NCBI GenBank assembly: GCA_004794785.1 | Contig: SJOL01008373.1 | Location: 23,555-87,554 of the forward strand | DNA: 64,000 nucleotides | Reading direction: 5' to 3' | Source of the DNA: Opisthorchis felineus | Taxonomy: Eukaryota > Platyhelminthes > Trematoda > Opisthorchiida > Opisthorchiidae | Shown here: positions 35,287 through 46,479 of the stretch, one piece after another | Layout of the letters: every line of letters begins with the position of its first letter | Numbering within the stretch: position 1 is the stretch's first letter | Made by a program: the position numbers and the translations under genes | Notes under the pieces: generated by a model | Databases searched by the model: none | Told to the model about the DNA's origin: nothing | What the model saw: only the letters and a program-made list of their open reading frames with translations

Positions 35287-36820
35287 CTGTCACCAAGCGA
35301 CGGACGCAGCCAATGGAGTGTAAGAGACGGAATGTTCAGCGTTGCGATTGGATGACAGTTAGGTAGCCCTCCGTCATGACCTTGAGCCATGCAGCAGCAC
35401 ACACGGGTGGTGTGTGCTGGAAACGATGCTTTTGTGAAATCATACACGACCTCAAAGAAGGAAGTGGAAAATAACTGATTGAGCGTGTCAGTAAATTTGA
35501 CATCTTACAACCCAGCTGCCAGTGAAGTAACTATAAAGCTTACTTTTGTCGCAGTGAATTTTACTCTGTGGCATTCATAGAGGGTCTTCAAACATCAAAT
35601 ATTCGGAGTGTAAGTGACTTGTCTCTACTGCCGCCTTATGGCGTCGAATATGCAGTCTGTGTCTCAACAATTCGGTGTTTGGTACGCAGGTGCCAGGCGA
35701 TTGCCCAGACCTCCTGGATCGAAGGGATCGGCTGTCGTCAGCTATCTGGGTTGCCACGCTTCACTTAACTGGACAGCATACAAGGCCGAACGTAGCGACG
35801 CTGCCCAATTCTACGGCGTAGAAAGTGTCATTAAACGGAAAGGTCACAATCATCCCACACAGCTTTAAACTCTGGCTTAGAGTTAGCGTATCAACTACCA
35901 GGGGTAATCTCCTCCACGCGCTCGTTGGTCGCATCGAAAAGGTGTTGCCGTAAAAAGATGCGTGTCTTCCCGCAAAAGCGAGCCCTCTTTATCGTTGCTT
36001 TTGGATGGGAGAAAAAGGAAATGCAACTAAATGCCTTCTGAGGAGTGATTAGGTTATGATTAAACCCCGGACCTTCGTCAGTAGCACAACGGGTAGAGAT
36101 AAAAACACCGGGTACCTTCCGCGCTCCATGAATCAAAGACCTGTAGTCATCGTCCTGGCTAGTTATTGGCCACGTTCATCATACCAATGAGACGTCCGTT
36201 ATACAGAACGAGCAGCTTGGTAGGCGTTCTCCAGCGGCCATCCAACTTGTATGCCGCAGAGCATCATGAAATTTCCTTGCGTCTATCAAAAGATGGAATT
36301 TGCATCGTCCTACTGACACTGTACGCCCTTCGTGCAGTCTTCCTGACTGGCAGTTGGAAGGACATGTTGGAAAACAGTAAGATATTAAAATTCCTCCTCG
36401 TGCCCAAAGTGGATGTTGTCCCTTGTATTCCGACGACATGCTTCAAGGAAACATTTGGAACTCGCTTGCGTCAGACTTCCAGAAATTGATATCGTCAGCG
36501 GAGAGGGGGGGTTAGGCCAACAATGGCGTCCGAAAGATCGTTGCTATGGCTTTTAAATCCGAGATGCCCGAAAAGTGAATCCATATTGACTCCCAACTTT
36601 ATTGTTTAGGGGGATGAATAAGTCGGGCCGATTTTGCCCCGGAAATGTTTGGGATATCATTATCCCCAAAGACCATTTACTTCTCGGTTCAGGGCCAAAT
36701 TTATTTTCCAAATTTGAATCTCCTGCCTTTTCCGCCATGTTGCGCTACGTTCTAAAACACATAACTACGGAAGAATAAAACCATCCACTCAGAGTATTCC
36801 AGGGCAATGGATCTCCAAGG
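35287..36820. other. CDK20 upstream region, no recognised gene
   Basis: Presumed promoter side of CDK20. Open frames here (up to 107 codons, 36,166-36,489, open on both strands) show no domain I know. I see no TATA box close to the CDK20 start codon, as is usual for housekeeping genes. Composition begins to resemble the transposon nest after 36.8 kb. Confidence 0.4.
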
Positions 36821-36825
36821 AATTT

Positions 36826-37865
36826 AATAATAATAACAATGTTTATTCCCAGCTGGTGGGCGGCACACCGTCAGGCATGATCATAATGTCGCAGCCAGAA
36901 TAAAGTCATGACAGGGGGTTGTGGGTACACGGAGTCACGGATTCACGGATTGATACACAGGATCGAGGCTTTTGCCCAAGTTTCCCGGGTCGGTTGTGTT
37001 TTTGTCGTTCTGCGGTTGTCGTTCACCTGAAAGGCACAAGCGAAAAAAGGGTGTAGCACTGCTCTTTAAGTTCTCAGCGCGGGGCAGTATGTTTGCCAGC
37101 ACGAGGACTCGCATAGAAAAGTGTCTAGTAGTGCTTTGAAATGGGTTCTAGAAGGAGCGTGGACAACCGTCGGAGGAAGGTTATTCCACGCAGCTACTGC
37201 ACGAAATGAGAAAAAATTTTGCCTAATAAAAGTGTTCGCTCTGAGCTTGAAAATCTTCTTACCATGTCCCCGCCGTGTGTTTGCTGGCTCAACGATGAAA
37301 AACCTGTTGGCCAAACCTTGTTCAAACAGGGCATAAGTAAGAATTAGGTCTCCTCGGAGGCGGCGATATTCGAGGGGAAAGAGGTCAAACGCCGCGAGAC
37401 GCATTTCGTAGTCCACGGATTTAAGGCCGGCAACCATTTCCGTAGCAGCTCGCTGGACACGCTCAGTGAGGGTTACGTCCTTCGTGCGCCCTGAGTAGAC
37501 AACTTGGTTGGCGTATTCAAGAAGCGGTCTGACGTAGGCCCCATAGAGTATTTGGAAGTCCATGCGAGTAATACGGGGGAAGGTGCGCCTAATCATTCGT
37601 AGAACGGCGAATGCCTTTTGGGCCGATTTCTCATGGTGCAGTGAGAAGGACATGTTTGAAGAGAGCCAGATACCCAAATCCTTTTTGGTATCTATCTTCG
37701 TGATGTCTTCTGGACCATTCTCACCATGCACGACATAGGCGTTCGCTGAGTCTCCTCCAAATGACATATGGACGCACTTCTCGTCATTTAGAGGAAGGTG
37801 CCAGTCCAACGACCACTGTTTTGCAGCGTCTACATCCAGAAGGTCTACAACAGAAGGTTGCGTGG
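36826..37865 (-). mobile_element. CR1/Jockey-type LINE, 5'-truncated 3' end
   Basis: A 247-codon minus-strand frame (37,066-37,809) is the RT thumb and C-terminal part of a [95 protein letters not shown]. This is the typical order after the catalytic core, which has been lost by 5' truncation at about 37,865. A 3' untranslated part follows and ends in a (TTA)n-like tail near 36,826-36,840. The frame is intact, so insertion is not very old. An inverted relative lies at 52.7-53.1 kb. Confidence 0.85.
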
Positions 37866-40800
37866 AAAAGGGGCAGCGTCACAAGCAGTGGGCATTATCC
37901 GATGTGATAACAATAATAATAGGTTTATTTCCCAACCTGTAGGGAACATGCCGATTGAGGCCTGATCGGGTCGTCACAGCATGAACGCGGCAGGTAACAA
38001 CACAGCGGGCATGCTTATTACGTGAAAAGTCACCGCAGTTGGGGGACACGGAAAAAAGACGACAATGCACATGAGGTATGACAGGTCCAAAGGTGAAACC
38101 TGCTGACCTGAACTAAAACCGAAAACCGTTGCTGGCCATGAGTGGTCTTGGGCGGTCGAGTAAATGGCTAGGGTCACAAAATGCAAAATGGAGATGGAGA
38201 TCAAAGAATTCGATCTGGAGACAAATGGCAAGTTTTGTCTCAGAAATATGGCTTAAATCGAAACTGAGTAGACTCACTGGTGTCACTGTCGTAAGGGGGT
38301 CAGGGTAGTTTTGATGGGAAGATAGTGCCAACGCATAGGGCAGATCGACCACCGTAAGTGAAATTGAACTTGTGGAGGAGGCAAACCAAAATTGCGGCAG
38401 GAAACTAGGTTGGTTAAATCCAAACGTCATGTTCTGCAGTTTAGAACGAGGCGGTTGGGGCCGGGTGAAAAAGTTTTTTGTGGTTGCGATTACAGGCTCG
38501 AGTGCGCGACAGGCTGCGGTCGATATTCTGAAGAAAGTAGTTGCAAGAGTGCCATCAGACTGGGTACGGCAGTGTCATGCCATCATTGCACTGACATACT
38601 TCGGTTTCTGGACAGCACCGTAACGGTTGTCAAGGTTGCCGCAATCGGACAGGGGATACGCATTTCCGTGGCAGCTTAACCTGGGTTAGACGAGGAGATT
38701 GACACAGGTAGAGTCAGGTTAATATAGAGTCACTGTTAATTTCGATTCAGTTGGAGGACCATGTGAGTGTAGAGCGCGGACTGGCCAGATTGAATGAATA
38801 ACGGTTGTACGGGGCGTTTGCGCAACTACAACCGAAGTTTGAAGCTTGGGAAATGGGGGAATGAGGAAGGAAGAAGGAATGGGATGAGAGCAGTAGCGTC
38901 TGCTGAGTGCCAGGAGGCATCAGATAAAAAGGGGTCCAATGGAAAAAATCTAAAAGCGGATGACAGCAAGCTAAGTGAACCCGGGAAAGGGTGGATTTTG
39001 TTGGCTCACCTAGAAACCAAGTACAAGCTGGGCCAGAGTAAGTGCTTAGTTTAGGGAAGGTAAGGAATTAGCCGCCGAGGCAGGGAGGCTAGCCGTTGGA
39101 TTAGTTGGAACAGGCGATTACATTGAGGTAGATTTTAGCTCAGCAAAAACAAAAATCCAATCACAGGGTCGCCGTTGTGCAAAAGAAGCGTTAATGTAAA
39201 CGGGGACAGCAGATAAATAATAAGCGGTTGGGCAACAGCCTCCAAGATAGTGAGTAAGAACCGTAGTTTAATTGTAATCTACTACTATGTCAACTCAACA
39301 GGAAGGTAAGATTATGGGTCGTTTGTCACCGAGTTACTGCTGGCATCTCCAAGAAACGAATGATGCATGGCAAAAAACAGCCATTAGGCACTGGCTGTGA
39401 CTGCTAATAATCGGGAAGTAATAAAGGATTTGCGTTTTATGTGTATATGATATCTTCAGAGAACAAAAGGGAAGAACGTGTGCGGTATGTCTGGGTGAGA
39501 AAGTGGACTTGGGTGGTGCGGCCCAACTAAGACGACGGTGGCAACTCCTTGCACGTCGATGTCAGCAGTGAGCCTCGCACGACGCCTTGAGGCTACCCCA
39601 TGCATGTATTTTTTTAAACAAAACGAAAGGACTGCTGTCATTCGCTTGTATTTCTTGGTGTTGCCAGACAAGCGACAACCGGGACAAGTCCAGTCTAGTT
39701 ACAGACAAAGAACAACGGTGCTCTCTTATGATTTTCCCTAATTAAAGGCCAGATTCAGAACCACCGGCGATGGGCGATGCACCCATGCTACTGGAGGGTG
39801 GCGAGTATACGAACGCACCATGGTCCAACGTAACAGGGCGACCCTCCCTGCAGAGCGTACCCATCCACCACACGAGGTTTTCATCCCTCGTGCATGCTAC
39901 CAGATCTGCAGGGTGACAAGCCACCAAGCAGTCATAATTGCGGTTTGTGCATTAATAAATAGCTCCAGCTACCAGATATTTTCTCCGGTCCGGGGGAAGC
40001 CAGACCAATAAAACAGCTCAGTCATTTCGAACAGGCAAAAAACAAACAACCACTGAAAGAGGCAAGTCGTGGAGGCAAATGGAACGACAGCTACCTTTTG
40101 GGCCATGGGAGTAGAATGGAGATGTTCAGAGCCTGTGTACTACGGCTAAACGACGACGAAGCATTGATGTGCACCGCCATATCAAGTAGAGGCGCACCAC
40201 AGTGTTATGTGTATGTGTGAATGAGTGGGCTGTGGAAACAAAAAAGTATTTCATTCATTGGGCGTCTTCAGACCCGCTATTTGGTGTGCGTGCACCGCAT
40301 GTGATCAGAGGATGCGGAATGGTTCTGAACAGTGAGGAAATTAGGCTTCGGTTTGCTAAGGTTAGTTAAATCTAGTCAAAGCAAAGCACCAGACATTAAA
40401 TAGAGCTGGCAGAGTTATTCAGGGACGGGACCAGGCTTGAAAGAACCAGGAATAATTTGGCTGGGCATAGAAGACTAAGGCCTGGGGTAAGGAAATACAA
40501 CGAGGTCAGCGAAGACGGGCATGAAGACAATTGTGATGGCAGGCGCAAGACACTGCAACACAACTACGCCTCAGAGGGCAGGTGCATACGTAGTCCCAGG
40601 AGGTGAAAGTCTGCATAAGATATAGATAATATGGTGATATATGGACAAGAACACTTGGGAGGGTAGTTGTCTCACTTGCGGGATAACGTTAAGGGATTCA
40701 AGCTGGCGAATGTACATGCTAGGACCAAGTGATAAGACAGTTGGGGTGAGAGCGCAAATTAGAGGGGCTTAGGGCCTGTTTCAAAGAAAGCGTCTAGTGT

Positions 40801-40943
40801 AAGCTGTGGTTCGAAATGATTCTCGGCTTCCTCAATGGAAAGGTAAGAATCGGGAGACCCTCAAAAGCTTACATGAGATGACATAGTGCGGATATGGGAG
40901 GGGAGCTTGTTCCATAGGTTGGAATACAGGCAAAGGAAAAGTT

Positions 40944-41261
40944 TTATCTAAAGACAGTTCGACAGGTCGACAATGGGAGCAAAAACCCAGAGTCGCGGAT
41001 ATTGTAGGGAGGGCAGGAAGAAAATTCAGGACAGCAGTCAGCTATGTAAGCCCGTCGGTAGATTAGGCGATGCAGAGGGCCTAGGTTCAACCTAATGCGC
41101 CTCAGCCATAAAGGATCAAACCCAAGTGGCAAACAGTGAAGACGATACGACAGTGTGGATGACGCCGGAAAGAAGGACTTAGGTGAACGAGCGCCGCACG
41201 TTTTCCACAGCATTCCGGCATGCCTGCGAGTACTGTGAGGTGAATCCGGGACTGTATTCAA
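40944..41261 (-). pseudogene. CR1-like LINE reverse transcriptase, C-terminal segment
   Basis: The 105-codon frame continues the RT protein after a frameshift: LGPLHRLIYRRAYIADCCPEFS, then NIRDSGFLLPLSTCRTVFR, close to the '...R..R......P.CRT...' ending of LINE RT proteins. It lies in line with the RT frame that ends at 41,398. Confidence 0.6.
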
Positions 41262-41397
41262 GAAGGGGTCTTACAAACTGCTTAAAGATGGCAATTAAAC
41301 GTGACTTATTGTGGAAGGATCGGCGAATGAAGGCACAGAGCTTGCGGGCTTTAGCCACTCTGTTCCAAGCATGTTGGGAAAAAATAAACGCACAGGG

Positions 41398-42795
41398 CTA
41401 CCTAAAACCTAGGTCTCTCACTTCGGGAAGAGTAAGGATCGAGAGTCCACTAAGAATAAGCATCCCAGGAAGAATCTGGAATCGATGTGAGAGGGCTTGG
41501 CATTTTGGAACGGCGAAAGAAAGACAGGAGTTAGAGGACCAGAGGGATAAGGAATTCAGATCAGACTGAATGTTAGCAAGAGTGGAAACAGAGTCACTGG
41601 CCTTCAACGTGTAGGCTACCTTAATATCAGTAGCGAACAGGAAAGGGGAACCATGGATGATCGAATCACTGACATTATTAATATATAGTAAGAAAAGTAG
41701 GGGGCCAAGCACGCTACCCTGAATAACTCCACTGGTGATGGGAAGGGGTGATGAGGAGGGAGCCCCGATCTCGGTGACCTGGGTCCTCCCGGTGAGGTAA
41801 GAATTGAACCGTCCCAGTGGCGGGCCACCAATGCCCGTAGATCGTAATTTGTTGAGGAGTGCATCGTGGAGGACTTGGTCAAACGCCTCGCAAATATCAA
41901 GATAGATAAGAATAATACTCAGCCCGGCATCGTAGGCTGACGAAATATGATGACCGAAATCAACCTGACATGTGTTAGTTAACCGCCGTGCCACAAACCC
42001 ATACCGCCAATTATTAAGGGTCTTGGTGGTGAGCAGGTAATCCATGACGGGGACTTTGATTAGGCGCTCAAAGGTACGGGAGAGCAAGCAGGTATGGTGG
42101 ATGCCACGATAGCTAGCTGGAGCAGTTCGTGGACCTAACCTACAGTGTGGTACAGTGGTGGAGTACTTCCACTGACTTGGAATTGTGCCGGTGATAAGGG
42201 AGATATTGAAGAGATTAAGGATGAGGGTGGGAATGTCCGGGCCACCAGCTTTTAGGAGGAGCGAAGGGATACCGCCAGTGCCTGGGGGATTGGAGTCTCT
42301 AAGGCGGACGAATGAGGATGTTAAGTCAGACAAAGTAACCGAGGGTGTGCAAAAGGTAGGGCTTGTCTCGTCAACAGATGTCATCATTTCGGCACCAGGT
42401 GTGGAGCACTGAGTAGATAGAGTCAATGCGGAGGGAACATAGCAGCTGGCAAAATAAGAGTTTAGGGATTCTACAATATCAGCAGGGTAGGAAAGAGGCT
42501 TTCCATCAGCGGCCGCAATAATTGGAATTGCAGATGAATTAGAGAAGCAGCGCCTGTGGAAAAGGCGCCCCAGCATCTTAGATTGAAGATAAGGGGCTAC
42601 GGCGGTAGATTCCTGGCGCTTTTCAAGAGCTATTCCGGCCGTGGTAATCTCAGACATGAGTTCGTTGATTGGAATAAGGAGCGAGAGATTATGGGATTCG
42701 CGGAAGAGCCTGCGATACTTCTTAAGTTTATGGCCTAGAGCGGATAATCGTCTGGCTGGACGACAACCAGAGACGGGAAGCTCTTGTGGGAACAA
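41398..42795 (-). pseudogene. CR1-like LINE reverse transcriptase domain with a mutated catalytic motif
   Basis: This is a 465-codon frame. RT motifs seen: a fingers region with SLLLKAGGPDI (178-188), SYRGIHHTCLLSRTFERLI (228-246), motif A IYLDICEAFDQVLHD (297-311), motif B IQGSVLGPLLFLLYINN (358-374) and motif C LFATDIKVAY (386-395). Functional LINE RTs have FADD at motif C; here the first aspartate is threonine (FATD), which should abolish polymerase activity. The frame is otherwise long and open, so decay is mild. The upstream endonuclease is in another frame. Confidence 0.88.
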
Positions 42796-42918
42796 CTAGA
42801 CAGAGTGATGACGGCACATTGCCGCAAAAAAATGATGGCCACGCTTTGCGTGTCAAGAGAAAGAAAGTACTCGTCCCAGGTTTTGTGGCGCAACGAGACT
42901 GCATAGGCTTCAAGGACG

Positions 42919-43827
42919 CTAGGGGAAATAGAGGAGGAGCTGAAGGGGGAGAGGAGTAGGTTGTGTACTTGTCCAGCTGCAAGTGACAATAGGGTGGTCG
43001 CTGTCAGGGAACTTCGGGCCAACTGCAGCGGTGGGACACAGACAACCATTGACAAAGGCAATGCCCAGTGTGCGGGGACCACGTGATGGCTGCCTTACGG
43101 ACTGGGACCAGCCTTCGACATCAAGTTGGGCAAGCAGAGGCGAAAAGCGCAAAGAGGATTTTTGTAGAGACCAAGAGATCACAAGAAGGTTGAGATCACC
43201 AACGAATAATTTGTTTGGGTGAGGTAGAGCTTGGGTGTGGAAAAGAAGCCTGGATATTTGGTTAATCGAGTTAGCTGAATGTGAAGGTGGGATGTATAAA
43301 CACCCGAGGATGAACGGCGGGCTAGCCCGATAGGCAGAAAGCCAAACGGAATCTGGGGTATCCGTCAGTAGCGGATCGTCAGTGGGGGAGACTTCCATTT
43401 CAGTTCTGGAGCTTATGAGGCAACTACCACAACGGCGGTGGTAACGATCGGAAAGGAAGATAGTGTATCCGGGAAGGGATATAAGGATATCGGGCGTGCT
43501 AGGAGAGAGCCACGTCTCAGTGATGCATATGAAGGTTGGACAAGCTATAGTGGGGATAGCTTGGATGTACTGCAATTTAGGTAAGAGAGAACGGATGTTG
43601 ATTAGAAGGACAGAAATATTACTAGCGGGATCAGAGGAGGTGGGTGGGGTAGCTAGTAAAAAGTTGGTAAGCCTGGGGATGGTAGTATAGAACGCAATAG
43701 GGACAGGGGACTCGGGAGTGAGGTATGGGCAATTAAAAATGTGTGAGAATAAAGTGCTGGGACGTACACTGATTGGTACGGAGACAGCGATTGGGTGGCG
43801 GTGCAGGCCACGGGGCTCCGTGAACAA
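42919..43827 (-). pseudogene. CR1-like LINE apurinic endonuclease domain
   Basis: A 302-codon frame with exonuclease/endonuclease-family motifs in order: VLLINIRSLLPKL (73-85), CITETWLS (101-108), LGCLYIPPS, VGDLNL and, near the end, DSDHPIV. These are the metal-binding and catalytic blocks of LINE endonucleases that nick target DNA. The expected N-W/F pair in GD.N is changed (GDLNLLVIS), so activity is doubtful. It lies just upstream of the RT frame, with a frame change between them. Confidence 0.82.
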
Positions 43828-44062
43828 AGAGTTACAGGTCGGGTAGAGTAATCACTTATAACATTGCCATCAGCAGCACCAGAGAATGGTAACACATGTG
43901 GCAGTTGAACAGTAGTAGCGGGATTCAGGTCACGCAAGATGGATGGGCGGGCGCAGTGTTCAAGAAAGAGGAAATGAGAGGGTGCGACAGGGGCACAAAA
44001 GGGCAGGAGGATCTGTCTTGTAGCGCCTTCAGCATCAACTCGTTGGGGGCGGAGGGTACGGG

Positions 44063-44370
44063 TGTAAAGGTGAATACTACTGATGAGGCATGCGAGTGGT
44101 ATGTGTGTTCTCGTAACTCCGCCTTGATCTAATGGAAGGTGGGATTTGTTAAAGAATTTGCGGAACTACTTTGCAGTTTTCGCTTGCAATTGTGTGATAG
44201 TCAATGAATATCCAAGAGAGTTCAAGAAGACGCGTTCGAGAAGAAGACGGATATTCAGTTTCTAAAAACAACGCGCGAATGAGAGTGACTTTCCTGTCCA
44301 ACAGTCCGTAGTTGTTTAGTTGGCGTTTTTCTAATAAACCACTCCGAGGCAAAGGGCTTTCCTCCTTACA
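44063..44370 (+). repeat. 5' LTR of the Ty3/Gypsy element
   Basis: 308 bases, TGT...ACA, with AATAAA-like TAATAAACC near its 3' part (about 44,330), a plausible polyadenylation signal for the element transcript. Confidence 0.93.
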
Positions 44371-44394
44371 TTTGGTGCCGTCGCCAGGATAAGG

Positions 44395-44826
44395 TTGAAG
44401 ATCCTTTGGCCACAACCTTTTGAGGATGGTGTTGTGCGGGCCTTCCTGGAGGACTTCGAGGATGTTGCGGAGGCGGCCGGACTGGAGGCCGATAGGGGTA
44501 AGTTGGCGACCCTCCTCAGAGGCCGGGAGAAGGCGGCCATGGATGCGGCCAGAAGGGGATCCTGGAAGATGGACTGGGCCGCCGCGAAGGAAGCTCTTGC
44601 AGCGGAGTTCGGCACGCCGGCCGACCGCCAGGAGGCTATGGGGCGGTTTAAGACGGCCAGCATGGGACCTGGATTGGACCCGACGGTGTTCCTCTCCAGC
44701 CTGCAGCAGTTGTTGGATCGGGCCTTGCCGGAGCTGGACGGAGTATCGCGCCAGCAGTTGCTGTCTGACCGGTTCGCTGAAGGAGTGCAGCCTGCGATTC
44801 GTGCCCAGTTGCGATTAGTGCAGTGA
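44395..44826 (+). CDS. gag: Ty3/Gypsy gag (capsid) fragment
   Basis: The frame begins 25 bases after the 5' LTR, with no early ATG; TTG opens it and the first in-frame ATG lies about 50 codons in. It reads as a retrotransposon capsid: an F..GVVRAFLEDFEDVAEAAGL start, LATLLRGREKAAMDA, W..AKEALAAEFGTPADRQEAM and LLSDRFAEGVQPAIRAQLRL, the usual order 'fL..f...a...w.....a...L...L.g.A...'. There is no CCHC zinc knuckle before the protease begins, so the segment between capsid and protease is deleted or the copy is rearranged. GC content is higher than the flanks. Confidence 0.78.
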   Translation: MKILWPQPFEDGVVRAFLEDFEDVAEAAGLEADRGKLATLLRGREKAAMDAARRGSWKMDWAAAKEALAAEFGTPADRQEAMGRFKTASMGPGLDPTVFLSSLQQLLDRALPELDGVSRQQLLSDRFAEGVQPAIRAQLRLVQ

Positions 44827-45042
44827 CGCGGGCTACCATACAGGCCGTTGTCGAGATAGACGGGAAGAAGGAGCTGTGTTTGATTGATACAGGAGCAGGG
44901 GTATCGCTGAGACGGAGAGGGAACGAAGCTGTATACAAACCGTGCGCGCTAGCCGTAAGAGCAGTGGGTGGATACCAACTGAAAATTGACGGATTGTCAA
45001 TGCACTCAATGCGCCTAGGCGACAGGTCCGTGCAGCACGAGT
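44823..45042 (+). CDS. pol: Ty3/Gypsy protease, N-terminal part, cut by the gap
   Basis: In a frame overlapping the end of gag, CLIDTGAGVSLRRR carries the D-T-G-A active-site motif of retroelement aspartic proteases, preceded by a beta strand (ATIQAVVEIDGKKE). The reading frame runs into the assembly gap at 45,043. No ATG is needed if it is made by frameshifting, which is common in these elements. Confidence 0.75.
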
Positions 45043-45640
45043 NNNNNNNNNNNNNNNNNNNNNNNNNNNNNNNNNNNNNNNNNNNNNNNNNNNNNNNNNN
45101 NNNNNNNNNNNNNNNNNNNNNNNNNNNNNNNNNNNNNNNNNNNNNNNNNNNNNNNNNNNNNNNNNNNNNNNNNNNNNNNNNNNNNNNNNNNNNNNNNNNN
45201 NNNNNNNNNNNNNNNNNNNNNNNNNNNNNNNNNNNNNNNNNNNNNNNNNNNNNNNNNNNNNNNNNNNNNNNNNNNNNNNNNNNNNNNNNNNNNNNNNNNN
45301 NNNNNNNNNNNNNNNNNNNNNNNNNNNNNNNNNNNNNNNNNNNNNNNNNNNNNNNNNNNNNNNNNNNNNNNNNNNNNNNNNNNNNNNNNNNNNNNNNNNN
45401 NNNNNNNNNNNNNNNNNNNNNNNNNNNNNNNNNNNNNNNNNNNNNNNNNNNNNNNNNNNNNNNNNNNNNNNNNNNNNNNNNNNNNNNNNNNNNNNNNNNN
45501 NNNNNNNNNNNNNNNNNNNNNNNNNNNNNNNNNNNNNNNNNNNNNNNNNNNNNNNNNNNNNNNNNNNNNNNNNNNNNNNNNNNNNNNNNNNNNNNNNNNN
45601 NNNNNNNNNNNNNNNNNNNNNNNNNNNNNNNNNNNNNNNN
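45043..45640. other. Assembly gap (598 N)
   Basis: Unknown bases between the protease and the integrase end. Reverse transcriptase, RNase H and most of integrase should lie here, normally well over 2 kb, so either the gap size is wrong or the element is internally deleted. Confidence 0.99.
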
Positions 45641-46147
45641 CAAACAAATGGTCTTACAGAACGCAATAACCGAACGATCAAGGAGTGGCTAGCGGCCAAA
45701 GGAGGTGATTGGGAAGTGAACCTGCCGATGGTGTTGCTCGCTCATCGGGCTTCCATAGAGTCAACCACAGGCAAATCCCCGTTCATGCTTTTGTACCGTC
45801 GACATCCGCGCCTTCCAGTTGATCAGGAAAGGACCAGACAGAAAACGGCAAGTAGAAAGGCACGACCATTCCCCATAGGCGCGAAGGTTAAGTGGAAGGA
45901 TCATCAGAATCCTAGAAGGAGTGGACTGGGGTCGCGGAAGCTGGGCAGTCGTTGGCAAGGTCCGTTTGTTGTAACCAACCGCCGGGGGAACGTCTATACA
46001 ATTCAAGACGGTCGGGGATCGAAAAGAGTGAATAGGACCCAGCTTCGGAAGTGGCATGATACGCCCGAAGAGCTGCTGAATAGACCAGCTGCCGGAGCTG
46101 ACCTAGTGGAGGTAATTGGAAATCGGTGGCGCGCAGGCAACCTTTAA
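45641..46147 (+). CDS. pol: Ty3/Gypsy integrase, C-terminal part
   Basis: The frame is open from the gap edge (TNGLTERNNRTIKEWLAA) to a stop at 46,147. NG..ER.N.T.K is the block around the third catalytic residue of integrase. LLAHRASIESTTGKSPFMLLY.R.P matches the usual 'AYN...h..TG.SPf.l.yGr.pr.P', and GSRWQGPFVVTNRRGNVYTI is the GPF/Y DNA-binding module. Integrase inserts the cDNA copy. The 5' portion is in the assembly gap. Confidence 0.9.
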   Translation, partial: QTNGLTERNNRTIKEWLAAKGGDWEVNLPMVLLAHRASIESTTGKSPFMLLYRRHPRLPVDQERTRQKTASRKARPFPIGAKVKWKDHQNPRRSGLGSRKLGSRWQGPFVVTNRRGNVYTIQDGRGSKRVNRTQLRKWHDTPEELLNRPAAGADLVEVIGNRWRAGNL

Positions 46148-46159
46148 AGAGGAAAGTTG

Positions 46160-46467
46160 TGTAACGGTGGGTACTACTTATGAGGCATGCGAGTGGTATG
46201 TGTGTTCTCGTAACTCCGCCTTGATCTAATGGAAGGTGGGATTTATTAAAGAATTTGTGGAACTACTTTGCAGTTTTCGCTTGCAATTGTGTGATAGTCA
46301 ATGAATATCCAAGAGAGTTCAAGAAGACGCGTTCGAGAAGAAGACGGATATTCGGTTTTTAAAAACAGCGCGCGAATGAGAGTGATTCTTCTGTCCAATA
46401 GTCCGTAGTTGTTTAGTTGGCGTTTTTCTAATAAACAACTCCGAGGCAAAGGGCTTTCTTCCTTACA
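46160..46467 (+). repeat. 3' LTR of the Ty3/Gypsy element
   Basis: 308 bases, about 95% identical by eye to the 5' LTR, preceded by a purine tract and followed by the CGGG target duplication. Confidence 0.93.
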
Positions 46468-46479
46468 CGGGTCGCCAAA

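Larger units (their letters stand above)
44059..46471 (+). mobile_element. Ty3/Gypsy LTR retrotransposon with two LTRs, pol largely replaced by an assembly gap
   Basis: Two 308-base LTRs (44,063-44,370 and 46,160-46,467), both TGT...ACA, are flanked by a 4-bp direct repeat CGGG (44,059-44,062 and 46,468-46,471), the target-site duplication. TTTGGTGCCGTCGCCAGG right after the 5' LTR is the likely primer-binding site, and AAAGAGGAAAG just before the 3' LTR the polypurine tract. Inside are gag, a protease start, 598 N bases and the integrase end. By eye the LTRs differ at about 15 of 308 positions, roughly 95% identity. The element sits in a CR1-like LINE and so is younger than it. Confidence 0.93.

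Noticed and set aside
35890..36140. tRNA-like motif GTAGCACAACGGGTAGAG with a nearby GGTCCGGGGTTTAATC
   Set aside because: The two motifs are not in the order and strand needed for an internal Pol III promoter and no SINE body follows.
36166..36489. Overlapping frames open on both strands (107 and 86 codons) upstream of CDK20
   Set aside because: Neither shows a domain, codon pattern or splice context that would favour one strand.
41183..44132. Plus-strand frames of 60-128 codons across the CR1-like LINE
   Set aside because: They are antisense to the clear endonuclease and RT frames and show no motifs of their own.
44648..45699. Very long minus- and plus-strand frames across 45,043-45,640
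   Set aside because: Their length comes from reading through N bases, which contain no stops; only the ends contain real sequence.
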